From positions 1,984,001-2,048,000 of the forward strand of contig NZ_CP038634.1 of assembly GCF_004768545.1 (NCBI RefSeq): DNA of 64,000 bases, read 5' to 3'. A model generated the notes under the pieces. The model was given only the letters and a program-made list of their open reading frames with translations, was not told where the DNA came from and searched no databases. The translations under genes and the position numbers were made by a program. This document shows, one piece after another, positions 8,940 to 17,969 of the stretch (positions within the stretch are counted from its first letter, which is position 1; every line of letters starts with the position of its first letter). The stretch is from Cupriavidus oxalaticus (GTDB taxonomy: Bacteria; Pseudomonadota; Gammaproteobacteria; Burkholderiales; Burkholderiaceae).

Positions 8940-9632
8940 TCAGGCGCGCACAATCCCTATCGTGAACTCCCCCTCGAGCGCGCCGCCGGCTTCCCCGGGC
9001 TGGTTCACGCGCACAGTGCTGGGTCTGCTGCCGGCAATCGGATCCCCTGTGGTTGGGCGCGTCGGCACGCCATGCGCGCGGTAGGCAGGGTGGCTGCCTA
9101 GCACCTGGCGGCTGAGCGCATCGTCGAAATACAGCTGGCTGGTCAGGACTTCCGCGTGCGCCAGCAGCACCTTGAAGTGGATATGGATGGCGCGCGACGG
9201 ATACCAGCCGGGATAGATCGTGGTGAACGTCGCCACGCCGTCGGCGCCGGTGGGCTGCACGCCGCGCAGGTAGCGGGTTTGGCGATTGGTGGCGCTCTCG
9301 CCGCTGTAGCTGCCACTGGCGTCGCAGTGCCACACGCTGACCAGCGCGCCCTGGACGGGCGCGCAGCCGCGCCGTGCCTCGACCACGCGCAGCCGCAGCC
9401 GCAGCGGCTGGCCGGGGCGGCCGTCGCGGATGTCGGCGCGCAGCAGCGCGTCGTCAAGGTAAAAGGGTCCTTCGGTTGCCTCGGGGGTGAGCAGGCACGC
9501 TGCCGGCGCCTGCGCTCCTGCGGTGCCGGCGCCGACGAGCGCGAGCAGGCCCGCAAGTTCTTGCAGGAAGCGGCGGCGCGCGGTGTCGGAATGGGCTGTC
9601 CCGACAATACCGGCGGCAGGGCGCACGTCCAT
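8940..9632 (-). CDS. Intradiol ring-cleavage dioxygenase family protein, exported
   Basis: A 230-residue protein with the intradiol dioxygenase core of protocatechuate 3,4-dioxygenase and catechol 1,2-dioxygenase. The four non-haem Fe(III) ligands are in place: Tyr in VWHCDASGSYSG, Tyr in GWYPSR, and two His in AIHIHF. An N-terminal twin-arginine-like segment (ARRRFLQELAGLLALVGAG) followed by AQAPAA suggests Tat export, as in the exported single-subunit 'dioxygenase-like' group, not the cytosolic PcaGH pair. No beta-ketoadipate pathway genes are nearby, so the substrate is open. The ribosome site is weak. It is separated from the TRAP receptor gene by about 260 bp. Confidence 0.75.
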   Translation of the reverse strand: MDVRPAAGIVGTAHSDTARRRFLQELAGLLALVGAGTAGAQAPAACLLTPEATEGPFYLDDALLRADIRDGRPGQPLRLRLRVVEARRGCAPVQGALVSVWHCDASGSYSGESATNRQTRYLRGVQPTGADGVATFTTIYPGWYPSRAIHIHFKVLLAHAEVLTSQLYFDDALSRQVLGSHPAYRAHGVPTRPTTGDPIAGSRPSTVRVNQPGEAGGALEGEFTIGIVRA

Positions 9633-9666
9633 GTGGGTCAGCCGGTTGGGTGATGGGCGGGACGCC

Positions 9667-9882
9667 TCAGCGTCCCATGGCTTTCAGCATCGAATAGCCG
9701 TGGCTGGTGATGCGCGGTTCCTGCCGGCAACCGTGCAGGACTTCCAGCTGGACCAATTGTTTTTCGACCAGGGCCTTCAGGTCGGTGGGATCTATCTGGC
9801 GGGAATCGCTCGAATCGAGGGAGTCGGGGCCGTCACTCAATAGCAATAGCGTGGCAAATTCATGCGGGCTCAGCACGTTCAT
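9667..9882 (-). CDS. Small unknown protein
   Basis: A 71-residue protein beginning MNVLSPHEFATLLLLSDGPD. It has a short acidic middle (DSLDSSDSRQIDPTDL), a helix (KALVEKQLVQLEVL) and a C-terminus with SHGYSMLKAMGR that resembles a winged-helix end. Similar short proteins with a SPHEFATLML-like N-terminus are, to my memory, common in Cupriavidus and Ralstonia and have no known function. AAGGAG directly abuts this ATG; a GTG two codons downstream would have better spacing, so the true start may be there. It lies 34 bp upstream of the dioxygenase gene on the same strand. Confidence 0.5.
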   Translation of the reverse strand: MNVLSPHEFATLLLLSDGPDSLDSSDSRQIDPTDLKALVEKQLVQLEVLHGCRQEPRITSHGYSMLKAMGR

Positions 9883-10348
9883 CTCCTTGGCTAGAGGGGG
9901 CGTTTGCTGGGAGTCTGCAGGGCGCACGCGGCGCCCGCGCGAAGAAGCGCGCCGTGGAGACCCTGGCATGTGCGGCCGTGCGTGCTGCGTTGCGGCACGA
10001 ATGCTGCAGCGCGGTGCCCGGTGGCATGTCCGGTCTCAAGCGGCTAGCTTGTTTGACGGCACCGGTGGCGCACGGTTCCTTGCCAGTACTTGCCGTTACA
10101 AGTTGCCTCGCGGGCACCGGTGTCGGAGCCATTATCGGCCAGCGACGATGACAGTGTGATGGCCATGCCGGTGGCGTGGGCTTGGCCAGTGACACACGCG
10201 GCCAGCCATTCGCTTTGGCACTGGATCCCATTCAGAACCTTAACTTCCGGCGCGCGGTGCCGGCGTGACAGAATGCGCGGCCAGGCCGCTCCTGCTGCGC
10301 GACCATGGCCGCTATCGTCTCCTTCTCATTTCGCACGGAGTTCCTTGC
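9883..10348. other. 466-bp gap without a supported gene
   Basis: Divergent region between the small unknown gene (minus) and the ankyrin gene (plus). Open frames on both strands exist but have no ribosome site and a composition typical of shadow frames. I found no clear sigma-70 hexamers, repeats or hairpins. Confidence 0.4.
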
Positions 10349-11020
10349 ATGCTGGCCGCGCGCCTGCTCCTCTGCCTTGCCTTTGTCATTGCCATGCTGA
10401 CCCACGTTTCCTCCGCGGCCGGCGCTTTGCCGGCCACCGAACTCCATGCCGCCGCTGCCAGCGGCGACGCCGCACGCGTGCGCGCGCTGCTTGCCAGCGG
10501 CGCTACCATCGACGCCCGCGACGCGCAGGGACGTACCGCGCTGCTGGTCGCCACGCATCACAACCAGGTGCAGGCGGCAAAGGCGTTGATCGAGGCCGGC
10601 GCCGACGTCAATGCCAAGGATGCGATCCAGGACAGCCCCTACCTCTACGCCGGCGCGCGCGGCCACAACGAGATCCTGCGCATGGCGCTGGCCCACGGCG
10701 CAGACCTGCGCAGCACCAACCGCTACGGCGGCACCGCGCTGATTCCCGCCGCCGAGCGCGGGCATGTCGAGACCGTGCGCATGCTGATCGCGGCGGGCGT
10801 GGACGTCGACCATGTCAACCGGCTGAAATGGACGGCGCTGCTCGAGGCCATCATCCTCGGCAACGGCGGCGCCGCGCATACCGAGATCGTACGCCTGCTG
10901 GTGCAGGCGCGCGCCAATGTGAATCTCGCCGACGGCGAGGGCGTCACCCCGCTGCAGCATGCGCGCCAGCGCGGCCATGCGCAGATCGAGCGCATTCTCA
11001 GCGCCGCTGGCGCGCGCTGA
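10349..11020 (+). CDS. Exported ankyrin-repeat protein
   Basis: A 223-residue protein with a signal peptide (MLAARLLLCLAFVIAMLTHV, cleavage near SSAAGA) and then about five ankyrin repeats from residue 30 to the end. The repeats carry the usual hallmarks: ELHAAAASGDAARVRALLA, GRTALLVATHHNQVQAAKAL, and GVTPLQHARQRGHAQIERIL. Exported ankyrin proteins in proteobacteria are sometimes linked to oxidative-stress protection (AnkB next to catalase) or polymer interactions, but no partner gene is adjacent here. ATG at 10349 is chosen because GGAG sits about nine bases upstream and it directly begins the signal peptide; the open frame continues 28 codons further upstream. Confidence 0.75.
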   Translation: MLAARLLLCLAFVIAMLTHVSSAAGALPATELHAAAASGDAARVRALLASGATIDARDAQGRTALLVATHHNQVQAAKALIEAGADVNAKDAIQDSPYLYAGARGHNEILRMALAHGADLRSTNRYGGTALIPAAERGHVETVRMLIAAGVDVDHVNRLKWTALLEAIILGNGGAAHTEIVRLLVQARANVNLADGEGVTPLQHARQRGHAQIERILSAAGAR

Positions 11021-11096
11021 GGCGCCGGCGCTTCGGGCCATCCACGCGACGCGCTGTTGGCCCGTTCAGGGCGAGTCGTCTCCACCGTGCCTCATA

Positions 11097-11115
11097 TATA
11101 CTGTCAGTGTGCATA
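11097..11115 (+). promoter_or_regulatory. Promoter -10 and degenerate TCAG-N4 operator before marR
   Basis: A likely -10 element TATACT is at 11097-11102; no convincing -35 is seen. Immediately after it, TCAGTGTGCATA at 11104-11115 matches the left arm of the 12-bp palindrome found before the other operons of this island, but the right arm is degenerate (CATA instead of CTGA). The site would overlap the transcription start, which fits autorepression by the MarR protein. The half-conserved arm could mean weaker binding. Confidence 0.45.
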
Positions 11116-11119
11116 CAAA

Positions 11120-11662
11120 ATGGTGAAGGCGATGTCTCCGAGAGCAAAGCGCAGCGCAACGAGTGAAAACGGCAGTACGGCAACTGCGGTGCCGGAAGCG
11201 GATCCCGCCAAGGAGTTGCTCTGGGCACGTCCCGGGTTTCTTGTGCGGCGGCTTCATCAGATCCACGTGGCGATGTTCTTCGAGGAGTGCAAGGCGCCCA
11301 ATATCACGCCGGTGCAGTACGCCATCCTGACCGTGTTGTCGGTGCTGCCGGGACTGGACCAGACTTCGCTTGGACAGGAAGTGGGACTGGACCGGACCAC
11401 GACGATGGACGTGGTACGCCGGCTGGAAGACCGCGGCCTGGTCGAGCGCCGCGAGAACCCCGCGGACCGGCGCACGCGCCATGTCCACCTGACGCGCGAA
11501 GGCAAGAGCGTGGTCACGTCGCTGCGCGCCGACATGGCGCGCGCGCAGGAACGCATGCTGGCTCCATTGAAGCCGGCGCAGCGGGAGGTGTTCATGGAAT
11601 TGCTGGCGACGCTGGTGGAAGCCAACAACCAGTACAGCCGCACGGTGCTGCGGAGCATGTAA
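11120..11662 (+). CDS. picR: MarR-family regulator, probable repressor of the picolinate island
   Basis: About 180 residues with a winged helix-turn-helix of the MarR family: helices around NITPVQYAILTVL and TSLGQEVGLDRTTTMDVVRRLEDRGL, and the wing RRENPADRRTRHVHLT. MarR proteins act as dimers on palindromic operators and release DNA on binding an aromatic ligand. It is the only regulator inside the 11-31 kb island, and a 12-bp palindrome recurs before every operon there. In Alcaligenes faecalis a MarR repressor, PicR, controls the picolinate genes, so the name is given by context. ATG at 11120 or at 11132 (MSPRAK) are both possible; neither has ideal ribosome-site spacing. Confidence 0.75.
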   Translation: MVKAMSPRAKRSATSENGSTATAVPEADPAKELLWARPGFLVRRLHQIHVAMFFEECKAPNITPVQYAILTVLSVLPGLDQTSLGQEVGLDRTTTMDVVRRLEDRGLVERRENPADRRTRHVHLTREGKSVVTSLRADMARAQERMLAPLKPAQREVFMELLATLVEANNQYSRTVLRSM

Positions 11663-11694
11663 TGAAGTAAGCAACAACGGCGGGCGTCGGTTTG

Positions 11695-11724
11695 CTCCCC
11701 TCTCCCGCTTGCGGCAGAGGGGAG
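11695..11724. terminator. Hairpin between convergent genes
   Basis: CTCCCCTCT at 11695-11703 pairs with AGAGGGGAG at 11716-11724 (9-bp perfect stem, 12-base loop). It lies between the end of the marR gene (plus) and the end of the Rieske oxygenase operon (minus), where a bidirectional terminator is expected. There is no strong T-run on either side, so it may act only partly. Confidence 0.5.
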
Positions 11725-11756
11725 ACCATCATCGCCGGTTTGACCTGTCAGCTGCC

Positions 11757-12281
11757 TCAGACCGGATAGACCAGGTCGTTCGCAATGATGGTGGTGTCGT
11801 ACACCACCTGGCGCTCGCGCAGCAGCAGCCTGCCGCCCTGGCGGCGGAAGCGGTCGTGATAGGTGCCAGCGAGATGGATCGTGGTGGGCCCCTCCACCAG
11901 CGTCTGCAACAGCATGAAGTTGGCCTGCGCCACGATGTCGCCGTCGGCGGTTTCATCGCTGACCCGCGTATTGGTCACCAGGTGCAGGTTGTAGCGCGGC
12001 GCGAACATCTGCGTACTGGCGATCGCCGCGGCGCGGTCGCGCATCATGCCGATGCCTTCGGCATAGACCAGCCCGACGGGCAGGTTGCGTTCGGCGTTCT
12101 CGCGCGCGGTGATGCGGTAAAGCGCATCGTCGGTGAAGAAGCCCGGCCAGCGCTCGACCACGCCGGCGTCCAGTGCCGCGCAATAGTCCGCGTGGAAGGC
12201 ATCGATCTCCAGCCGCAGTTCGATCGCGCGCGCGGTGCCGAGGGTGCTCTCGCGATAGAGGGAGTAGTTCATTGGTTTCAT
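11757..12281 (-). CDS. Rieske oxygenase small (beta) subunit, predicted 6-hydroxypicolinate hydroxylase
   Basis: A 174-residue NTF2/SnoaL-like subunit of aromatic-ring-hydroxylating oxygenases (for example IEAFHADY-like helix, WPGFFTDDALYRITARENAERNLPV, and DTTIIANDLVYPV at the end). Beta subunits stabilise the alpha3-beta3 hexamer and carry no metal. It is the last gene of the four-component operon ferredoxin-reductase-alpha-beta. In the A. faecalis pic cluster a four-component oxygenase (PicB) hydroxylates 6-hydroxypicolinate at C3; this operon has the same composition and sits in the matching context. Alternative: a salicylate- or anthranilate-type oxygenase. Start codon ATG at 12281 or at 12272. 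Confidence 0.8.
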   Translation of the reverse strand: MKPMNYSLYRESTLGTARAIELRLEIDAFHADYCAALDAGVVERWPGFFTDDALYRITARENAERNLPVGLVYAEGIGMMRDRAAAIASTQMFAPRYNLHLVTNTRVSDETADGDIVAQANFMLLQTLVEGPTTIHLAGTYHDRFRRQGGRLLLRERQVVYDTTIIANDLVYPV

Positions 12282-12309
12282 ATGCTTTTGGATTCCCGTC
12301 AGGCCGCCC

Positions 12310-13599
12310 TCAGAACCCCATCACGCCGCGGTAGTACTGGTACATCGCGCGGATCGCGGATTCGGAGATCAGGGAACTGGACGTGCCGACCTGCTGCGCG
12401 TCAAGCTTGAGCACGTTGAGGTCGCTGCTGGAGCGGCGCACGCCTTCCTGCACGAACTTCATCGCCTCGTTGTCCTCCAGACCGAGGAAGCCGGCGGGGC
12501 CCATCAGGTTGCCCTGGCGCAGCCGGTGCTGCGTCATTTCGTCGGTATCGTCCTCGTAGCCGAACATGGTCCACAGCATCAGCATGCTGTCGGGGCCATT
12601 GGGAACGATCTGGCGCACGCCCAGCGTGTTCATCTCGCGCTGCACGATCAGGTTCGGCCAGATCGTCTGCATCGTTACCGACCACGGCGAGTCGAACTCG
12701 CGCACGTACTCCAGGAAGCGCTCGTCCTCCAGGCGCATGCCTTCGTGGTACGAGCGCATCTCCTTCTTGTTCTCGTCGCTGACGGCCGCGTACTTGTCCT
12801 CCTTCTTGGCCGATGCCATGGTGCCGTGGCGGCCGTGCACGGGGTCGGCGATCATTGCCGACTCGTTGCCCGCCACCAGCAGGCCGAACACCACCAGGAA
12901 GGAGTGCAGCAGCGTGGCGTGGTAAGGGTCCTTCAGGTTCTCGTGGTACATCTTCCAGTTGCACGGCAGTTCGTTCTTGTAGTAGCCGAGCACCTTGAGC
13001 GGCTTGCCGTTGAAGACCACGTCGAAATCCTTCAGGATTTCCGGCGTCATGTAGTCTTCCAGGCTTTCCATGTCAGCTGCGTAGGAGGCGAAGATCACGC
13101 CGTTGCGCGTCGCCACGTGCAGCTTTACCAGCCCGTGGTCTTCGTTGCGGAAATCCCGGGGCATGCCGCCGGCGCGGTTGACGCCGCGCTTGAACGGAAC
13201 GCCCTGCAGGTTGCCCTTGAGATCGTAGGACCACTGGTGGTAAGGGCAGACGAATTCCTTGGCATTGCCCTGGCTGTGGCGGCAGAACTCCGCGCCGCGG
13301 TGCGCGCACCGGTTCTCGAAGACATGGATCGAGCCGTCCTCGGCGCGCGACACGACCACCGGCGTCGCGCCGACATACGAGCGCTTGAAGTCGCCGGCGT
13401 TCGGGATCTCGGCTTCTAGCGCGACATAGTTCCATGAGCGGCCGCGGAAGATCTTCTGCAGCTCCAGGTCATGGACGGCCTGGCTGGTGTAGACCCAGTC
13501 CGGGATGTAGTGCAGTCCGTCCTCGGGCCATCGGCATTCATCCAGTCCCGGGTTCTTCTTGCCCAGCGTGTGCTGGATCACCGCTTGTGTCTGGTACAT
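12310..13599 (-). CDS. Rieske oxygenase large (alpha) subunit, predicted 6-hydroxypicolinate hydroxylase
   Basis: A 429-residue catalytic subunit. The Rieske [2Fe-2S] ligands are C-x-H in ENRCAHRGAEF and C-x2-H in VCPYHQW (about residues 95-120). The mononuclear iron site appears as Asp-His-His in NLKDPYHATLLH (about 215-226). Overall it resembles the salicylate 5-hydroxylase (NagG) and anthranilate dioxygenase (AndAc) group by length and motif order. It is 12 bp downstream of the reductase gene. Context (MarR operators, downstream 2,5-dihydroxypyridine genes, picolinate-type Mo hydroxylase) favours hydroxylation of 6-hydroxypicolinate to 3,6-dihydroxypicolinate. The family is certain, the substrate inferred. 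Confidence 0.85.
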   Translation of the reverse strand: MYQTQAVIQHTLGKKNPGLDECRWPEDGLHYIPDWVYTSQAVHDLELQKIFRGRSWNYVALEAEIPNAGDFKRSYVGATPVVVSRAEDGSIHVFENRCAHRGAEFCRHSQGNAKEFVCPYHQWSYDLKGNLQGVPFKRGVNRAGGMPRDFRNEDHGLVKLHVATRNGVIFASYAADMESLEDYMTPEILKDFDVVFNGKPLKVLGYYKNELPCNWKMYHENLKDPYHATLLHSFLVVFGLLVAGNESAMIADPVHGRHGTMASAKKEDKYAAVSDENKKEMRSYHEGMRLEDERFLEYVREFDSPWSVTMQTIWPNLIVQREMNTLGVRQIVPNGPDSMLMLWTMFGYEDDTDEMTQHRLRQGNLMGPAGFLGLEDNEAMKFVQEGVRRSSSDLNVLKLDAQQVGTSSSLISESAIRAMYQYYRGVMGF

Positions 13600-13611
13600 G
13601 TGGGAGTCCTC

Positions 13612-14892
13612 TCAGAGTGTGATGGAGCTGTCTGCTTCCGCCTGCCGTTCGCGGACGACCTGCCGCAGCGGCAATGTGTCGTCGCACAGGCGTGCCAGAT
13701 GCGCCGAGACGTCGTGTCCGACCAGTGCGCGCAGCTGGCGCAGGTCGCCGCCGGCATTCACGGCAATGGCATGGCGCAGGCGGCCGTGGCGGGTGCCGAG
13801 CAGCATGAACTTCGGGGCGGCGGCATCGTGGGCCGCGATACCGCGCCAGGCATAGCGGATATCCGGATGCGCGGCGCCGAGCATCTGCACGTTGCATCCG
13901 AACTGGTCGGTCCAGAACCACGGTAGCGCCGCGGGCTCCGCCGCCACGCCCAGCATCGCCGCCGCCGCGATGCGCGCCTGTTCATTGGCGCTTTGCCAGG
14001 ACTCGAGCCGCATCTCGGCGCCGAACAGCGGCTGGTACTGGCTGCAGCAGTCGCCAGCGGCATAGATTGACGGCGCGCTGGTGCGGCACTGTTCGTCGAC
14101 CTGGATGCCGCCATTCTGCGGATGCAGCGCCAGGCCAGCGCCGGCGGCGAGCGCCACTTCCGGTATCAGGCCAATCGCGACCACCACCAGCGGAGCGGGC
14201 AGCGCGGAGCCGTCGTCGAACCGCATTTGCACGCCATCGCCCTGGACATCGCAGTGAGCGATGCCGCAACCAAGACGCAGGGTCACGGCTTGCGCCCGCA
14301 CCCGATCCGCCAGCCATGCGCCAAGCTCCGGCGGCAGCGCGCGACCCAGCAGGCGGTCCGCGCTCTCGACCAGCGTGACCTTCAGGCCCATGCCTGCAGC
14401 GGTCGAAGCGGTCTCCAGGCCAAGGAAACCGCCGCCGATCACCACCAACTCGCCAACGCGCTGCATGGCGTCGCGCAGGCGCGCCGCGTCGTCCAGCGAG
14501 CGCAGGTAATGCACATGGGGCGTGCCGGGCGGCAGCGCGGGCAGCGCGCGGGCATTGCCGCCGGTGGCGAGCAGGCAGGCGCCATAGCCGATGGCGCTGC
14601 CGTCGGCAAGGTGCGCGACTTGCCGCGCGGCATCGAGCGCGGTGACGCAGGTGCCGAGCCGCAGCTCGATGCCCTGGTCGGCATAGAAGCTGGCGGGGTG
14701 CACGCCGATCTTGCCGTCCTGTCCGGCGTCGGCGAGCACGGACTTGGACAGCGGCGGGCGCTCGTACGGCGCGTGCCGTTCGCCGCCTGCCATGACGATG
14801 CGGCCGCCATAGCCAAGGCCGCGCAGCGCGGCGGCGGCCATGGCCCCGGCCTGGCCGGCGCCGACGATCAGGATGGGCGTGTGCTGTGTCAT
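13612..14892 (-). CDS. Ferredoxin reductase component of the Rieske oxygenase
   Basis: A 426-residue FAD-dependent NAD(P)H:ferredoxin oxidoreductase of the BphA4/AndAa type. The FAD-binding motif is ILIVGAGQAGAMAAAALRG at the N-terminus, the NAD-binding motif is LVVIGGGFLGLETASTA near residue 150, and the second FAD motif is PSIYAAGDC near 280. A C-terminal reductase domain follows. ATG at 14892 is chosen because it directly begins the FAD motif; the open frame extends 45 codons upstream into the ferredoxin gene. It passes electrons to the Rieske ferredoxin encoded 11 bp upstream. Confidence 0.85.
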   Translation of the reverse strand: MTQHTPILIVGAGQAGAMAAAALRGLGYGGRIVMAGGERHAPYERPPLSKSVLADAGQDGKIGVHPASFYADQGIELRLGTCVTALDAARQVAHLADGSAIGYGACLLATGGNARALPALPPGTPHVHYLRSLDDAARLRDAMQRVGELVVIGGGFLGLETASTAAGMGLKVTLVESADRLLGRALPPELGAWLADRVRAQAVTLRLGCGIAHCDVQGDGVQMRFDDGSALPAPLVVVAIGLIPEVALAAGAGLALHPQNGGIQVDEQCRTSAPSIYAAGDCCSQYQPLFGAEMRLESWQSANEQARIAAAAMLGVAAEPAALPWFWTDQFGCNVQMLGAAHPDIRYAWRGIAAHDAAAPKFMLLGTRHGRLRHAIAVNAGGDLRQLRALVGHDVSAHLARLCDDTLPLRQVVRERQAEADSSITL

Positions 14893-14903
14893 GACCGGCT
14901 CCC

Positions 14904-15209
14904 TTACAGCTCGACCCACACCCGGCTGTCTTCGATCTTGACCGGGTAGGTGCGGATATCGCCGGTGGCGGGCGCGCACATCGCCTTGCCGGTGCGGATG
15001 TCGAAGCGGGCCTGGTGCAGCGGGCATTCGATGCAGCCGTCTTCCAGGTAGCCGTCCGACAGCAGCGCGTACTGGTGCGTGCAGACGTTGTCGGTGACAA
15101 AGTACGCGTCATCGCTGCGATAGACGGCAAGCTGGCGATCGCCCAGCGTCAGCGGCATCACCTCGTCGTTCTGCAGCGTGTCGGCCGCATCGATGTGAAT
15201 CCATGCCAT
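14904..15209 (-). CDS. Rieske-type ferredoxin component of the oxygenase
   Basis: A 101-residue [2Fe-2S] ferredoxin of the BphA3/AndAb type. The Rieske ligands are C-x-H in VCTHQYALL and C-x2-H in ECPLHQARFD (about residues 42-65). It shuttles electrons from the reductase to the oxygenase alpha subunit. First gene of the operon, directly behind the paired operator at 15234-15267. The second ATG (15209, MAWIHIDAAD) is chosen since GGAG sits six bases upstream, whereas the ATG two codons earlier abuts the ribosome site. Confidence 0.85.
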   Translation of the reverse strand: MAWIHIDAADTLQNDEVMPLTLGDRQLAVYRSDDAYFVTDNVCTHQYALLSDGYLEDGCIECPLHQARFDIRTGKAMCAPATGDIRTYPVKIEDSRVWVEL

Positions 15210-15233
15210 GGTCATCTCCGTGAATCTAATTTG

Positions 15234-15267
15234 TCAGTATGCTGAATATATGAGATCAGTGTACTGA
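15234..15267 (-). promoter_or_regulatory. Promoter with two TCAG-N4-CTGA operators for the oxygenase operon
   Basis: Two perfect 12-bp sites, TCAGTATGCTGA (15234-15245) and TCAGTGTACTGA (15256-15267), start 22 bp apart, so they lie on the same face of the helix. On the minus strand a -10-like TATATT (15245-15250) lies between them, abutting the proximal site. The distal site would then fall between -35 and -10 and the proximal one over the transcription start, the usual layout for repression. The -35 hexamer is poor. Confidence 0.75.
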
Positions 15268-15291
15268 TGTTTTGGGCGCGAAATATCCTCG

Positions 15292-16335
15292 TTAACCCTG
15301 GCTGGTGCGTGCCGTCCCTGGCGTAGCCGCGGCATTGTGCTGCAGCGTCGGACGTGCCTGCGACCGCGCCAGGATCTCGCCCATGATGCCGCGGCGGAAT
15401 GTCAGCACACAGACCACAAAGATCAGCCCTGTCACCATGCTCACCGACTCGCCCAACGTATCGAACCAGCCGATCCCGGTCATCGCCGCCAGCGCGTTGC
15501 CCGCATCCCCCAGCTTGTTCTCCAGCGCGACGATGACCAGCGCGCCGACCAGCGGGCCGGACAGGGTGCCCATGCCGCCGACCAGGGTCATCAGGATCAC
15601 GGAGCCCGACATCATCCAGTGGACATCGGTCAGCGTGGCGAAGCCCAGCACCAGCGTCTTGAGCGCCCCCGCCAGCCCCGCCAGCGCCGAGGACAGCACG
15701 AACGCCAGCAGCTTGAACCGGTCCGCGTCATAGCCCAGCGAGACCGCGCGCGGCTCGTTCTCCTTGATCGCCCGCAGGATCTGCCCGAAGGGCGAGTTGA
15801 CGATGCGCATGATCCCGAGGAAGGCAGCCACGGTGATCGCCAGCACGACGTAGTACATGGTGTGGTCGGACGCCAGCGGCAACACGCCGAACAGCTCGCC
15901 GCGCGGCACCGCCTGCATGCCGTCTTCGCCGCCGGTGACCGGTGCCTGCAGGCAGAAGAAGTAGAACATCTGCGCCAGCGCCAGCGTGATCATGGCGAAG
16001 TAGATGCCCTGGCGGCGGATCGCCAGCGCGCCGAACACGAGCCCCAGCAGGGCGCCGAAGGCGGTGCCGCCCAGCAGCGCCAGTTCCGGCGTGAGCTGCA
16101 GCGACTTCATCGCGTAGCCGCAGGCGTAGGCCGCGCCGCCGAAGAAGGCGGCATGGCCGAACGACACCAGCCCGGTATAGCCCAGCAGCAGGTTGAAGGC
16201 GCAGGCGAACAGCGCGAAGCACAGCAGCTTCATCACCAGCACCGGGTAGGCGCCCAGCCAGGGCGCGAGCAGCAGTGCTGCCAGCACCAGTCCGTACGCG
16301 AGCAGCGGCCGCGTTGCGTAAGTGGGGCTTGCCAT
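15292..16335 (-). CDS. Liv-type ABC transporter permease (LivM family)
   Basis: A 347-residue permease with about ten membrane segments. The family motifs are present: GYTGLVSFGHAAFFGGAAYACGYA near residue 50 and the EAA-like cytoplasmic loop SPFGQILRAIKENEPRAVSLGYD near 190. It forms the inner-membrane channel with the LivH-type permease. The first ATG overlaps the LivH stop; the second (16335) has the better ribosome-site spacing (AGGAG five bases away). Last gene of the five-gene transporter operon. Uptake of picolinate or a hydroxylated derivative is inferred from the shared operator upstream of the first gene. Confidence 0.85.
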   Translation of the reverse strand: MASPTYATRPLLAYGLVLAALLLAPWLGAYPVLVMKLLCFALFACAFNLLLGYTGLVSFGHAAFFGGAAYACGYAMKSLQLTPELALLGGTAFGALLGLVFGALAIRRQGIYFAMITLALAQMFYFFCLQAPVTGGEDGMQAVPRGELFGVLPLASDHTMYYVVLAITVAAFLGIMRIVNSPFGQILRAIKENEPRAVSLGYDADRFKLLAFVLSSALAGLAGALKTLVLGFATLTDVHWMMSGSVILMTLVGGMGTLSGPLVGALVIVALENKLGDAGNALAAMTGIGWFDTLGESVSMVTGLIFVVCVLTFRRGIMGEILARSQARPTLQHNAAATPGTARTSQG

Positions 16336-17219
16336 CATTTCTCCTTTCCAAACAAACCGGCCGGCCGCACCAGCAGCACGCAGACCATGGCGACGAAGAC
16401 AACGGTCGCGGAAGCTTCGGGGTAGTAGACCTTGGTAATGCCTTCGAACACACCCAGCCCCAGGCCGGTAAAGATCGAGCCGAGGATCGAGCCCATGCCG
16501 CCGATCACCACCACCGCGAACACCGTGATGATCAGGTTCTGCCCCATCAGCGGCGACACCTGCATCACCGGGGCGGCGAGCACGCCGGCGAGCGCCGCCA
16601 GGCCCACGCCGAAGGCATAGGTCAGCGTCACCAGCAGCGGCACGTTGACGCCAAAGGCCTCGACCATGCGCGGATTCTCGGTGCCGGCGCGCAGGTACGC
16701 GCCCAGCCGGGTCTTCTCGATCATGTACCAGGTGGCAAAGCACACTGCCAGCGAAGCCACCACGACCCAGGCACGGTAGTTGGGCAGCACCATGAAACCG
16801 AGCTGGCTGACACCGGTCAGCGCTTGCGGCGTAGGGTAGGGCAGGCCGGAAACTCCGTAGACCGAGCGCAGCAAGCCTTCGATCAGCAGGCAGATGCCTA
16901 GCGTCAGCAGCAGCCCATACAGGTGGTCGAAGCGGTACAGGTGGCGCAGCATGGTGCGCTCCAGAACCACGCCGAGCGCGCCGGCCACCAGCGGCGCCAG
17001 CAGCAGCATCACCCAGTAGTTGATGCCGAGGTAGTTCAGTCCCATCCAGGCCAGCACAGCGCCGAGCATGAACAACGCGCCATGCGCGAAGTTGATGACG
17101 TTGAGCAGGCCGAAGATCACTGCCAGCCCCAGGCTCAGGATCGCGTAGAACGATCCGTTGACCAGCCCCAGCAGCAGCTGGCTCAGCAGCGCGGGCAGGG
17201 GCACTCCAAACAATTCCAT
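16335..17219 (-). CDS. Liv-type ABC transporter permease (LivH family)
   Basis: A 294-residue permease with about eight membrane segments. The N-terminal motif LVNGSFYAILSLGLAVIFGL and the following VINFAHGALFMLGA are hallmarks of LivH. The loop TRLGAYLRAGTENPRMVEAFGVN is the EAA-type coupling loop that contacts the ATPases. It overlaps the LivM gene and is 12 bp downstream of the LivF-type ATPase gene. Operon order is receptor-LivG-LivF-LivH-LivM. Confidence 0.85.
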   Translation of the reverse strand: MELFGVPLPALLSQLLLGLVNGSFYAILSLGLAVIFGLLNVINFAHGALFMLGAVLAWMGLNYLGINYWVMLLLAPLVAGALGVVLERTMLRHLYRFDHLYGLLLTLGICLLIEGLLRSVYGVSGLPYPTPQALTGVSQLGFMVLPNYRAWVVVASLAVCFATWYMIEKTRLGAYLRAGTENPRMVEAFGVNVPLLVTLTYAFGVGLAALAGVLAAPVMQVSPLMGQNLIITVFAVVVIGGMGSILGSIFTGLGLGVFEGITKVYYPEASATVVFVAMVCVLLVRPAGLFGKEK

Positions 17220-17231
17220 GACAAGGTCTCC

Positions 17232-17965
<734 letters not shown>

Positions 17966-17969
<4 letters not shown>

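Noticed and set aside
11757..15209. Anthranilate 1,2-dioxygenase or salicylate 5-hydroxylase
   Set aside because: The subunits resemble those groups, but no catechol or gentisate pathway genes are present, and the operators tie the operon to 2,5-dihydroxypyridine genes. Kept only as an alternative.
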